A stretch of DNA of 55,462 nt from Rubrimonas sp036770645 (GCA_036770645.1 DAIPIU010000010.1:1-55462); one strand, 5' to 3'; positions 1 to 8,279 are shown, numbered from the stretch's first letter. Translations and numbers: made by a program. The notes: a model not told the origin generated them from the letters alone.

Positions 1-312
1 GAGGACAGCTACATCCTCGAGGCGGGCTTCGACCGGCTGAACGGCGTCGATTTCCGCAAGGGCTGCTATGTCGGGCAGGAGGTCACGGCGCGGATGCGCC
101 ACAAGACCGAGCTTCGCAAGGGGCTGGTGCGCGTGACGGTGGCGGGCGACGCCCCGCCCCCGGGGGCCGAGGTCGCCGATGAGGACGGCCGCCCCGCCGG
201 CACGCTGTTCACGGTCGCGGGCGGCGAGGGCCTCGCCCACCTGCGCTTCGACCGCGCGGAAGGCCCCCTGCGCGCGGGCGAGGCGACGCTGCGCCGCGTC
301 GCGCAGGGGTGA
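1..312 (+). CDS. ygfZ: Folate-binding protein YgfZ (3' end only)
   Basis: The reading frame is open from the first base to the TGA at 310-312, giving the last 103 residues; the start lies outside the window. The family hallmark K-G-C-Y-x-G-Q-E is visible as KGCYVGQE at fragment residues 20-27, followed by the C-terminal barrel-like region of the GcvT/YgfZ fold. YgfZ proteins bind folate and help maintain or repair Fe-S enzymes and tRNA modification such as MiaB. The fragment looks intact to its natural end. No partner gene follows directly; 364 bases without a convincing gene come next. The assignment rests mainly on the motif. Confidence 0.9.
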   Translation, partial: EDSYILEAGFDRLNGVDFRKGCYVGQEVTARMRHKTELRKGLVRVTVAGDAPPPGAEVADEDGRPAGTLFTVAGGEGLAHLRFDRAEGPLRAGEATLRRVAQG

Positions 313-676
313 GGGCGGCGGGGCGGGGGGGCGTCACGAGGTGGGGACGGTTGAATTCGTTGGGGGATCTTGGTTAACGGGTTGAGGAAGGGTGAATTTC
401 GGGTGGCGGCGGGGGGCGTCCCGGGCGCGGCAGGCTGGAATGCGCGCAAGAAACGCCCCGACCAACCGCGAGGGCGTTTCTGCGCCGAAACGCCCCGAGG
501 CCGCCGCGGCCCGCCCCGATCAGCGTCGGGACGGCGGCGGACAATGATCCGCATCAAAGGCGAGCCCTCGGCTTGCCGCTAGTTTCGGATGGCCACTCGC
601 CGAGAGGGCGGGTTCAGGCGGACGCGCGGCCAAGCGACGGAGCCGGCACGGAATGTCGGCCGAACGGGAGAGTTCC
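313..676. other. Intergenic region with interlocking repeats
   Basis: These 364 bases hold no convincing gene; the open frames here lack a family match and a good ribosome binding site. The visible structure is a three-part repeat at 449-495 (listed separately). The stretch around 350-410 is less GC-rich than its surroundings and includes GTTAAC near 373, where a promoter could lie, but I cannot place one with confidence. Confidence 0.5.
449..495. repeat. Three-part inverted/direct repeat with two exclusive hairpins
   Basis: The arm at 449-458 (AGAAACGCCC) is the exact reverse complement of 472-481, with a 13-base loop. The same middle arm (472-480) is also the exact reverse complement of 487-495 (GAAACGCCC), with a 6-base loop. 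The two hairpins are therefore mutually exclusive. The first and third arms form a 12-base direct repeat (450-461 and 487-498). No T-run follows, so a classic intrinsic terminator is unlikely. It could be a protein-binding array or a switching RNA leader. Confidence 0.6.
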
Positions 677-1813
677 ATGAGCACGGACCATGACGGGCGC
701 CATTCAAACCCGGATGCAGAACATCCGGAGGGATCAGGCGTCGAGGCTTCGCGCCGCCGGTTCTTCCGGCTCTCGGCCGCCACCTCGGCCGCTGCGTTGG
801 GCGGCCTCGCCGCTTCTGCGGCCTACGCCGACGACAGCTTGGCCATGGCGGGGCGCGGCAACAGGCCAGCCTGGGCGCCCACGAAATACCTGATCGATTG
901 CCATACCCACCTCGGCTCCGGACCGACGGTCGCGGAACTGGCGCCGAGCATCCGCAGTTCCGCGGACTGGGGCGCGCTCCGCAGCACGCAGCCGGAAAAG
1001 TTCGCCCAGGCCTTCAGCGAAGACGCCGTGGACGATTCCGCGGTTCTGCTGGGGGCGATGGACAGGTTCGGCGTCACGCACGCCATCATCCAGTCCGCGC
1101 CCGCCAAGGGCACCAGCAACCAGATGGTGCTTGACGCCGCCGCGAACAGCAACGGGCGGTTCTTCCCGATCTACCGCCCCGAAGCGATCTCGAATGCCGC
1201 CGCACGGGGGACGCTGGGTGTGGATTATGGCGGCGAAGTCAGCGCGGTCGTGCGCCAGATCGCCGATGAACTGGCAAGTCCGGCCATGAGCGCCACGCTT
1301 GGCGTGGGTGAGGTCGTGCCGATCACCACCGAAATCCATCCGGCCAGGATCGTCCGCGACATGGCACCGATCATGGAGGTGCTTCAGGCGCGGGGCGATC
1401 TGCCCATCATGTTCCCGACCGGATACACGGGCTGGAAAGGCGTGCACTACTACGTCTTTTCTCCTGTCTGGGCGGACGAGGTGGCAGGGACCTTCCCGAC
1501 GGTGCCCATTGTCTTCACGAAGATGGGGCGGGGCATCCAGGCGTCCTTCGACGCCTGCCTCGGCGTGGCGATGCGCAACGCCAATGTCTACTTCGACATG
1601 ACCGACACCACAGCAGAGCACCTGCGCCACGCGATTTCCGTCATCGGCGCGGACCGGATCATGTATGGCAGCGACCTGAGCGCCATGTCGGCGTACCATT
1701 CGACGCTGGACAATCTGAGAACCGCCATCGAGGCCCGGCTGTCTGCCGACGAGCGTGAGCAGATCGCCTGGAAAACGGCGAATCAGGTCTACAAGCTCGG
1801 TTTGGAGGGCTGA
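677..1813 (+). CDS. Tat-exported amidohydrolase family protein
   Basis: This 378-residue protein has a twin-arginine signal at residues 26-33 (RRRFFRLS), a hydrophobic Ala/Leu stretch and a likely cleavage after AYA, so it should be exported folded. The mature part looks like an amidohydrolase-2 TIM barrel: a His-x-His metal motif (DCHTH) directly after the signal, and near the C-terminus an M-Y-G-S-D segment carrying the family's usual catalytic or metal-binding Asp. Substrate is unknown. I chose the ATG at 677 because GGGAGAG lies seven bases upstream; an in-frame ATG at 653 would add eight residues with a poorer site. The gene looks less GC-rich than its neighbours (37 of 60 bases in 1441-1500), which may mean recent transfer. 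It stands alone. Confidence 0.8.
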   Translation: MSTDHDGRHSNPDAEHPEGSGVEASRRRFFRLSAATSAAALGGLAASAAYADDSLAMAGRGNRPAWAPTKYLIDCHTHLGSGPTVAELAPSIRSSADWGALRSTQPEKFAQAFSEDAVDDSAVLLGAMDRFGVTHAIIQSAPAKGTSNQMVLDAAANSNGRFFPIYRPEAISNAAARGTLGVDYGGEVSAVVRQIADELASPAMSATLGVGEVVPITTEIHPARIVRDMAPIMEVLQARGDLPIMFPTGYTGWKGVHYYVFSPVWADEVAGTFPTVPIVFTKMGRGIQASFDACLGVAMRNANVYFDMTDTTAEHLRHAISVIGADRIMYGSDLSAMSAYHSTLDNLRTAIEARLSADEREQIAWKTANQVYKLGLEG

Positions 1814-2051
1814 TCCAAGCGCGGGGCGCGTCGCCGAACGGGATTGAACGGAGCCGCCGGCGCGGCTTGGGGCCAGCTTCGCGGGCGGCGTTCCCGACTG
1901 GAAGGCGGGGTCTCTCGGGCCGCCTTCCGGACGGAAGCTTTCCGATGGCGGGGGCCAGCCCTCGGCGTTGCAGCTGGAGGCGACGGAAGCTCGCAGCGAC
2001 CGTCCGCCTTCCGCGCATCCCCGCCCCGCCCCGCCCCGCCGCCCCCATCCC

Positions 2052-2471
2052 TCACGCCGTCCAGTCGTCGATCGCGCGGATGTCGTCGTCGGTCATGCCG
2101 ATGTGGTGGGCGATCTCGTGCACCAGCACGTGGCGGACCAGCGCGCCGAGGGGGACGTCGCCGCGGTCGGCCCATTCCTCGAGGATCGGGCGGCGGAACA
2201 GGGTGACCATGGGCGGGCCGTCGGCGAGCCCCGCCTCGCCGCGCAGGTCGGGGCCGCTGTAGACGCCGGTGATCTCGAACGGGTCCTCGGCGCCCAGTTC
2301 GTCCAGCAGGTCGTCGTCGGGGAAGTCCTCGACCGTCAGCACGACGTCGCGGCACAGGGCGCGGAAGCGCGGCGGCAGCGCGGCCAGCCCGTCGCGGGCC
2401 AGCGCGTCGATGTCGGCCAGCGACGGGGCCGGCAGGTGGTCGAAGGTCTCGCCGCGTCCGTTGCGCGCCAT
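2052..2471 (-). CDS. Zincin-like metallopeptidase family protein (DUF1025 type)
   Basis: The 139-residue protein has the zinc-protease motif HEIAH at residues 118-122 close to the C-terminus, within the segment LVHEIAHHIGM that is characteristic of the small minimal-zincin family. No signal peptide or membrane segment is visible, so it is probably cytoplasmic. Target proteins are not known for this family. The ATG at 2471 lies four bases after the stop of the upstream MBL hydrolase gene, so it is the third gene of a minus-strand operon with the acyl-CoA dehydrogenase. A longer frame beginning at 2516 would overlap that gene and is less likely. Confidence 0.85.
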   Translation of the reverse strand: MARNGRGETFDHLPAPSLADIDALARDGLAALPPRFRALCRDVVLTVEDFPDDDLLDELGAEDPFEITGVYSGPDLRGEAGLADGPPMVTLFRRPILEEWADRGDVPLGALVRHVLVHEIAHHIGMTDDDIRAIDDWTA

Positions 2472-2475
2472 CGCG

Positions 2476-3516
2476 TCATCCCCCCGCCGGGCCGTGGCGC
2501 AGCGCCCCGGCCGCATCCTCGTCCGCCCGCGCCTCGCCGCGGGCGCGCAGGTGGTTCAGATGCGCCACCGCCTCGACCGTTGCCAGCGTCCATTCGCCGT
2601 CCGAGATCGCGCGCTGGTAAATCGGCGCGAAGGCCTCGACCGCGGTCAGGGGGCCGCGCGCCATGGCGGCGCGCAGGCGGTCGAGCGCCGCGTGGTGGCC
2701 GGCCGCCAGCGCCGCGAAGCGCGCCTTCAGGCCGCGGAAGGGCCGCCCGTGGCCGGGCAGCGCCAGGCGGGCGTCGTCGGACAGGGCGCCCAGCCGCGCG
2801 CAGGATTCCAGCCACTCCGACAGCGGGTCGGCCTCGGGCTCGGTGGCGTAGACGCCGATGTTGGGCGAGATGCGGCCCAGCGCCTGATCGCCGGTCAGCG
2901 CCAGCGCGCCGTCCTCGCTGAACAGCGTCGCGTGCTCGGGCGCGTGGCCGCCGCCGCAGACCACCCGCCAGTCGCGCCCCCCGGCGCGGATCCGCGCGCC
3001 GTCCGCGATGCGGCGGAAGCCGCGCGGCAGGGGGGCCACGACGCGGGAGAAGTTGAAGGGCTCGACCTCCGCATGGGCCGCGAGGCGGGCCGCGTCCCAG
3101 CCGGCGCGGCGCCAGAAGCGCAGCGTCTCGGGGCGCGGGCGGTCCTCGTGGTCGAGCGTCAGCATGCGCGCGAACAGCCAGGCGGTGCGGGTGGTCCAGA
3201 GCTCCGCCCCCTCGGCCATCAGCATCGCGGCCAGCCCGATGTGGTCGGGGTGGTGGTGGGTGGCGATCACCCGCGTCACCGGCCGCCCGCCCAGCGGCCC
3301 CGCGCGCAGGGCCGCCCAGGCGGCGCGCCCGCGGTCCCAGTCCAGCCCGGCGTCGACCACGGTCCAGCCGTCGCCGTCGTCCAGCGCGTAGACGTTGACG
3401 TGGTCGAGCCGCATCGGCAGCGGCAGGCGCGCCCAGAGCACGCCCTCCGCCACCTCCACGGCCTCGCCGAAGCCGGGAGGATCGTCGAAGGGCTGGACGA
3501 TGGATGCGGCGGTCAC
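2476..3516 (-). CDS. MBL-fold metallo-hydrolase
   Basis: This 346-residue protein carries the metallo-beta-lactamase signature H-x-H-x-D-H as HHHPDH at residues 87-92, preceded by VVDAGLD. A later H-A-P-E-H segment and a C-terminal L-P-G-H-G segment supply the other usual metal ligands. The fold cleaves thioesters, glutathione adducts or phosphodiesters, and the substrate cannot be told from sequence. It starts with GTG at 3516, overlapping the stop of the acyl-CoA dehydrogenase by four bases (GTGA). The coupling suggests a linked role, perhaps thioester turnover, but that is inference. Confidence 0.85.
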   Translation of the reverse strand: MTAASIVQPFDDPPGFGEAVEVAEGVLWARLPLPMRLDHVNVYALDDGDGWTVVDAGLDWDRGRAAWAALRAGPLGGRPVTRVIATHHHPDHIGLAAMLMAEGAELWTTRTAWLFARMLTLDHEDRPRPETLRFWRRAGWDAARLAAHAEVEPFNFSRVVAPLPRGFRRIADGARIRAGGRDWRVVCGGGHAPEHATLFSEDGALALTGDQALGRISPNIGVYATEPEADPLSEWLESCARLGALSDDARLALPGHGRPFRGLKARFAALAAGHHAALDRLRAAMARGPLTAVEAFAPIYQRAISDGEWTLATVEAVAHLNHLRARGEARADEDAAGALRHGPAGG

Positions 3517-5272
3517 GGCGCCAGCCGGTCGAGCGGCACCGCGGCCAGAACTGCCGCCCCGTCCGTCGCGGCGGCGCAGAGCGCGGGCACGGCGATCAGC
3601 TCGCGGCGCAGGAAGAACGCCGCGAGCGGCGCGGCGCCGGGGTCGAGCGCGGCGGCGCGGACCAGCATCGCGCCGCCCAGCGTCAGCGCCCAGGCGCGCA
3701 GATAGGGCTCCGCCCCGGCGGCCCTGTCCGCGGCCGAGGCGCCGAGCATCCAGCCGGTCGCCCCCTCCAGCGCGGCCAGCGCCGGGCGCAGCGCGGGTTC
3801 GGCCCCCGCGTCGCGGCCGATCCCTGCCAGCAGCGCGCCCGCCGCCGCCCCGCCATCCGCCAGCTTGCGGCCCACGAGGTCCATGGCCTGCACGCCGTTG
3901 GTCCCCTCGTAGATCGCCGCCACCCGCGCGTCGCGGGCAAGCTGGGCGGCGCCGGCATCCTCGACATAGCCGAGGCCCCCCAGCACCTGCACCGCCAGAT
4001 GCGCCGCCTCGTTGCCGACATCGGTGGCGAAGGCCTTGGCGATGGGCGTCAGGAAGGCGCAGCGCGCCGCGGCNNNNNNNNNNNNNNNNNNNNNNNNNNN
4101 NNNNNNNNNNNNNNNNNNNNNNNNNNNNNNNNNNNNNNNNNNNNNNNNNNNNNNNNNNNNNNNNNNNNNNNNNCCGCGGCGGCGCAGAGGATGGCGCGCG
4201 CGGCCTCGGTGCGGGCGCGCATGCTCAGCAGCATCCGCCGCACGTCGGCGTGGTCGGCGATGGGGCCGTCGCGGGCCCCCAGCCCCCCGGAGGCGGCGTC
4301 GGTGCGCCCCTGCCGCCGCGCCAGCGCGTGGTCGAGCGCGATCTGGCAGGCGGCCTCGGCCGCGCCCACGCCCTGCGCCGCGACGGTGAGGCGGGCGCTG
4401 TTCATCATGGTGAACATGGCGGCGAGGCCGCGGTGGGGCTCGCCGATCAGCCAGGCGGTCGCGCCCTCATAGGCCATGACGCAGGTGGGCGAGGCGTGCA
4501 GCCCCATCTTGCGCTCGAGCCGCAGGGGCCGCAGCGCGTTGGCGGCGCCGAGGCCCGCCCCGTCCGGCAGGCGTTTCGGGGCGAGGAACAGCGACACGCC
4601 GCGCGCGCCCGGCGGCGCGCCGGGCAGGCGGGCGAGCACGAGGTGCGAGACGTTCTCCGCCGCGTCGTGGTCGCCCCAGGAGATGTAGATCTTCTCGCCG
4701 GTCAGGCAGAAGGTCCCGTCGGGCGCGGGTTCGGCCCGCGTCGTCAGCGCGCCGACATCCGAGCCGGCGCCGGCCTCGGTGAGGTTCATGGTGCCGGTCC
4801 AGCGCCCGGCGCAGAGCTCCGGCAGCCAGCGCGCTCGGATCCAGTCCGGCGCATGGGCCTCCAGGGCATCGACATGGCCCATGCTCAGCAGCAGCGGGAT
4901 CGACAGCGACAGGTTGGCCCCGCTGGCCAGTTCGACCGCGGCGCAGGCCCAGGATTGCGGCAGCCCGGCCCCGCCATGGGCAGGGTCGGCGGTCAGCCCC
5001 GGCCAGCCGCCCGCGCCGATGGCGGCCCACCCGGCGGCGAACCCCGCGGGCAGGCGAACCGCGCCGTCGCCCAGCCTCGCGCCCTCGCGGTCGCCGGGGG
5101 CGTCGAGCGGGGCGAGCACGCCTTCCGCCAGCCGCCCGGCCTCGGCCAGGACGGCGTCGCGGGTCTCCGCCGTCGCCTCGGCGAAGCGCGGCAGGGCGGG
5201 CAGCCGGTCGGCCCCCGCCAGCGCCAGGGCGTTGCGCAGGCGCGCGAGCGGCGCGCGGAACCGGCCTGCCAT
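3513..5272 (-). CDS. Acyl-CoA dehydrogenase (DmdC/AcdA-like), broken by assembly gap
   Basis: Both halves belong to a long-form acyl-CoA dehydrogenase of the type that includes 3-methylmercaptopropionyl-CoA dehydrogenase. The N-terminal half has the FAD-binding segments MNLTEAGAGSDVG and GEKIYISWG. The C-terminal half has the substrate/FAD segment QVLGGLGYVED, then RDARVAAIYEGTNGVQ and a family-specific C-terminal domain. The 100-N run at 4074-4173 falls inside the gene, and the frames on the two sides differ by one base, so the true gap length must be 2 modulo 3. Relatives usually have some 20-30 residues here. Start is the ATG at 5272, divergent from sua5. Function is flavin-dependent dehydrogenation of an acyl-CoA; the acyl group is unknown. 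Confidence 0.85.
4074..4173. other. Assembly gap (100 N) inside acyl-CoA dehydrogenase
   Basis: A run of exactly 100 N, the conventional placeholder for a gap of unknown size. Bases just left (ending CCGCGGC) and just right (starting CCGCGGC) share seven bases. Merging on those seven would restore frame but would leave the protein shorter than relatives, so the gap probably hides real sequence. Confidence 0.95.
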
Positions 5273-5368
5273 CGCAGTCTCCCGTGACGGCGCGGCTGGA
5301 CGCGCGCCGCGCGCCGGGGATGATAGGGTGCGGGGCGGGCCGCGCAATCGCGGCGGCGGGAGGGGGCG

Positions 5369-6322
5369 ATGGCCGCGGCGGTCTGGACGGCGGACGGGGT
5401 GGACGCGGCGGCGGCGCGGCTGGCGGCGGGCGGGCTCGTGGCCTTTCCGACCGAGACGGTCTACGGGCTCGGCGCGCTGGCGGGGGATCCGGCGGCCGTG
5501 GCGCGGGTGTTCGCCGCCAAGGACCGGCCGGCCTTCAACCCGCTGATCGCCCATGTCCCCGACGCCGAGGCCGCCGGGCGGCTGGTCGACCTGCCGCCCG
5601 AGGGCGCGCGGCTCGCGGCGGCCTTCTGGCCGGGCCCGCTGACGCTGGTGGCCCCGCGCAGGCCGGGGGGCGACCTGTGCGACCTCTGCGCCGCGGGGCT
5701 GGGGACGGCGGCGGTCCGCGTGCCGGCGCATCCGCTCGCGCGCGCGCTGCTGGCGGCGGCGGGGCGGCCGGTCGCGGCGCCGTCGGCCAACCGCTCGGGC
5801 CTGCTGTCGCCAACGACGGCCGCGCATGTCCTCGAGGGGCTGGGCGACGCCATCGACGGGGTTCTGGACGGCGGGCCCTGCGCGGTGGGGGTCGAGTCGA
5901 CCATCATCGGCTGGGAGGACGGCGCGCCGGTGCTGCTGCGCCCCGGGGGCCTGCCGGCCGAGGCGCTGGAGGCCGCGCTGGGCCGCGCGCTGCGCCCGTC
6001 GCGCGGGGCGGGGGTCGCCGCGCCGGGCATGCTGGCGAGCCATTACGCGCCGCGGGCACGGCTGCGCCCCGATGCCGCCGCGCCGGCACCGGGCGAGGCC
6101 TGGCTGGGCTTCGGGCCCGGGCCGGCGGCGGCGGCCCCGTCGCTGAACCTGTCGCCCGGGGGCGACCTGACCGAGGCCGCCGCGAACCTGTTCGCCCACC
6201 TGCGCGCGCTGGACGCCGCGCTGGGCGGTGCGGGCGCCATCGCCGTCGCGCCCATCCCCGACCGCGGGCTGGGCCGCGCCATCCGCGACCGGCTGGCCCG
6301 CGCCGCCGCCCCGCGACCCTGA
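5369..6322 (+). CDS. sua5: L-threonylcarbamoyladenylate synthase (Sua5/YciO/YrdC)
   Basis: The enzyme makes threonylcarbamoyl-AMP from threonine, bicarbonate and ATP for the universal t6A modification of tRNA position 37. The 317-residue protein has the YrdC domain at about residues 10-200 with the conserved FPTETVYGLG, KDRPAFNPL and PSANRSG motifs. A linker and a smaller C-terminal Sua5 domain follow, ending in the typical GLGRAIRDRL segment. The ATG at 5369 follows an A/G-rich GGGAGGGGG tract. It is divergent from the acyl-CoA dehydrogenase (96 bases between starts) and only 26 bases precede ureD, so it may head the urease transcript. Length fits the two-domain Sua5 form. Confidence 0.95.
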   Translation: MAAAVWTADGVDAAAARLAAGGLVAFPTETVYGLGALAGDPAAVARVFAAKDRPAFNPLIAHVPDAEAAGRLVDLPPEGARLAAAFWPGPLTLVAPRRPGGDLCDLCAAGLGTAAVRVPAHPLARALLAAAGRPVAAPSANRSGLLSPTTAAHVLEGLGDAIDGVLDGGPCAVGVESTIIGWEDGAPVLLRPGGLPAEALEAALGRALRPSRGAGVAAPGMLASHYAPRARLRPDAAAPAPGEAWLGFGPGPAAAAPSLNLSPGGDLTEAAANLFAHLRALDAALGGAGAIAVAPIPDRGLGRAIRDRLARAAAPRP

Positions 6323-6348
6323 CCCGGAAATCGGACCGCGAGCCGCCC

Positions 6349-7305
6349 ATGCCCCCCGAGTCCGCCCCCGAGTCCGCCCCCGCGGCGCACGCCGCGGCGC
6401 CGCAGATGCCCGCCGCGGGCGCGCCCGCGAACCCCGCCCGCGAGGCGGCGCCGGACGCCGCGCCCGAGGCCGCCGAGCCGCGCGCCTTCGGCGCGACAGA
6501 GGCCGCCCAGCCGCGCGCCTCCGGCGCGGCCCGCGTCGCCGCCAAGGCGCGCGACGGCGCCAGCGTCCTCGACGCGCTCGAGGAGCGGGGGTGCTGCAAG
6601 TGCCGCCTGCCCCGGGTCCGGCGCGGGGCGGCGCTAGAGGCGGTGATGCTGAACACCGCCGGCGGCATCACCGGCGGCGACCGGCTGTCCTATGCGGCCG
6701 AGGCCGGGCCGGGGACATGGCTGACCGTGGCCAGCCAGACCGCCGAGCGCGCCTACCGCGTCCGCGGGCCAGAGGTCGGCCGCGTCGAGACCCGCCTGCG
6801 CGCGGGTCCCGGCGCGCGGCTGGAATGGCTGGCGCAGGAGACCATCCTGTTCGACGGCTGCGCGCTCGAGCGCCGCACCGTCGTCGACATCGCCGGGGAC
6901 GCGACGCTGCTGCTTGTCGAGCCGCGCGTGCTGGGCCGCGCGGCCATGGGCGAGACCGTGCGCGCGGCGCGGCTGCGCGATGCGCTCGACCTGCGGCGGG
7001 ATGGGCGACTCATCTGGGCGGACCGGCTGCGACTCGACGGCGACGCGGCGCGCGCCACATCCTCCCTCGCGACGCTGGGCGGCGCGCTTGCCTTCGCGAC
7101 GCTCGTTTATGCGGCAACCGACGCGGAATCGCGCCTTTCAAGGGCGCGCGACCTTCTGGGGGACGGGGATGCGGCCGCTTCGGCCTTTGACGGAACGCTC
7201 GTGGCGCGTATCGTTTCACCGAACGGTTACGATCTGCGCCAAAGGTTGGCTGCGTTCCTCGCGGGGTTCCGCGATCTGCCCCTGCCGCGCGTCTGGGAGA
7301 TGTGA
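6349..7305 (+). CDS. ureD: Urease accessory protein UreD
   Basis: UreD works with UreF and UreG to deliver nickel into urease. The core of this 318-residue protein matches the family: MLNTAGGITGGD, an SQTAERAYR segment, WLAQETILFDG and a C-terminal PLPRVWEM. The first 55 or so residues are an Ala/Pro-rich extension absent from typical UreD, containing a short duplicated unit (PRAFGATEAA then PRASGAARVA) that comes from a 24-base imperfect DNA repeat. A later start is possible, but no ATG lies at the expected position. The stop is immediately followed by the ureA ATG. Its partners UreE, UreF and UreG are not in the window. Confidence 0.92.
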   Translation: MPPESAPESAPAAHAAAPQMPAAGAPANPAREAAPDAAPEAAEPRAFGATEAAQPRASGAARVAAKARDGASVLDALEERGCCKCRLPRVRRGAALEAVMLNTAGGITGGDRLSYAAEAGPGTWLTVASQTAERAYRVRGPEVGRVETRLRAGPGARLEWLAQETILFDGCALERRTVVDIAGDATLLLVEPRVLGRAAMGETVRAARLRDALDLRRDGRLIWADRLRLDGDAARATSSLATLGGALAFATLVYAATDAESRLSRARDLLGDGDAAASAFDGTLVARIVSPNGYDLRQRLAAFLAGFRDLPLPRVWEM

Positions 7306-7608
7306 ATGCTGCTGACGCCGCGCGAGAGGGACAAGCTGATGGTGGCGATGGCCGCCGAGGTCGCGCGTCGCCGTCTGGCCCGGGGCGTGAAACTGAACCA
7401 CCCCGAGGCCGTGGCCCTGATCACCGACTTCGTGGTCGAGGGCGCGCGGGACGGCCGCACGGTGGCGGAGCTGATGTCCGCGGGCGCGGGGGTGATCGCC
7501 CGCGACCAGGTGATGCAGGGTGTCGCCGAGATGATCCACGACGTCCAGGTCGAGGCGACCTTCCCGGACGGCACCAAGCTCGTCACCGTCCACGAACCGA
7601 TCCGCTGA
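7306..7608 (+). CDS. ureA: Urease subunit gamma
   Basis: The 100-residue protein is full length for the small gamma subunit. It begins MLLTPRERDKL and has the conserved LKLNHPEA-like segment (VKLNHPEAVALI), LMSAGAGV and a C-terminal FPDGTKLVTVHEPI. UreA packs with UreB around the nickel-bearing alpha subunit UreC in the (ABC)3 enzyme. The ATG directly abuts the ureD stop. UreC, which carries the active site, does not follow in this window, so the locus as assembled cannot make urease alone. Confidence 0.97.
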   Translation: MLLTPRERDKLMVAMAAEVARRRLARGVKLNHPEAVALITDFVVEGARDGRTVAELMSAGAGVIARDQVMQGVAEMIHDVQVEATFPDGTKLVTVHEPIR

Positions 7609-7622
7609 GGAAGGGAGCCGGC

Positions 7623-7730
7623 ATGAACAAACTGATCGAAGCGCTGTCGGAACTGCTCGACCGCGTGCTGCCCCGGCCGGAACCCGAGCGCATCCCCGTG
7701 CGCGTGCGTCCCGACCCGCGCCGCCGCTGA
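7623..7730 (+). CDS. Small 35-residue protein between ureA and ureB
   Basis: This short frame starts with ATG behind a good ribosome binding site (AGGAAGGGAG, 7 bases upstream). It encodes an amphipathic helix (MNKLIEALSELLDRVL) followed by a Pro/Arg-rich basic tail ending PDPRRR. I do not recognise a family. It lies 14 bases after ureA and 73 before ureB, in the same direction. Hypothetical small genes do occur between ureA and ureB in related bacteria. The AT-rich codons for Asn-Lys and the strong binding site favour a real gene over chance. Confidence 0.55.
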   Translation: MNKLIEALSELLDRVLPRPEPERIPVRVRPDPRRR

Positions 7731-7803
7731 CGGACACCGACGACGGAAGCCCGCGACGGTTCGATGCGTCGCGGCATTGCCCAGCAGTGGACGGAGCCCG
7801 CCC

Positions 7804-8109
7804 ATGATCCCCGGCGAAATCCTGCCGATGGCCGGCGAGATCGAGATCAACGCCGGCGCGCCGCGGCTGAGCCTGCGCGTCGCCAACACCGGCGACCGTC
7901 CGGTGCAGGTGGGCAGCCACTACCACTTCGCCGAGACCAACCCGGCGCTGGATTTCGACCGCGCGGCCGCCCGCGGCATGCGCCTCGACATCGCCGCCGG
8001 CACCGCGGTGCGCTTCGAGCCCGGGCAGATGCGCGACGTGACGCTGGTGCCCCTGGGCGGGGCGCGCATCGTCTTCGGCTTCAACCAGGCGGTGATGGGG
8101 CCGCTGTGA
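7804..8109 (+). CDS. ureB: Urease subunit beta
   Basis: The 101-residue protein matches the beta subunit from end to end: it begins MIPGEILP, has VANTGDRPVQVGSHYHF and ETNPALDFDR, and ends near FGFNQAVMGPL. It forms part of the trimeric urease with UreA and the missing UreC. I chose the ATG at 7804 because it matches the conserved N-terminus and follows CGGAGCC; an upstream frame at 7777 would add nine non-homologous residues. In relatives ureC normally follows within tens of bases. Here a 170-base stretch with an AT-rich patch follows instead, and then a gene on the other strand. Confidence 0.95.
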   Translation: MIPGEILPMAGEIEINAGAPRLSLRVANTGDRPVQVGSHYHFAETNPALDFDRAAARGMRLDIAAGTAVRFEPGQMRDVTLVPLGGARIVFGFNQAVMGPL

Positions 8110-8279
8110 CGGGATAGCCCCGACGGGGCGCGCGCCGACCGGCCATGCGGAAGCGACCGGCCGATCCGGTCCGGCCTCGGCAAGTAAAATTGTAGCGAAA
8201 ATAGGGCAATGATTTCAGATGTCCCCACTTGGGACAGCGCAGGGTGCGCCCGCCCTCCCCGCTCCGGACGGCCGCCGCG
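8110..8279. other. Junction where the urease operon stops; AT-rich scar
   Basis: The 170 bases between ureB and the convergent exonuclease gene contain no gene. A weak hairpin (GCCCC-GAC-GGGGC, 8117-8129) follows ureB. At 8181-8220 only 13 of 40 bases are G or C, against roughly three quarters around it. This abuts a perfect inverted repeat TGTCCC-CACTT-GGGACA at 8220-8236. The combination looks like the remnant of a mobile-element end or a recombination scar, which is inference. Confidence 0.5.
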
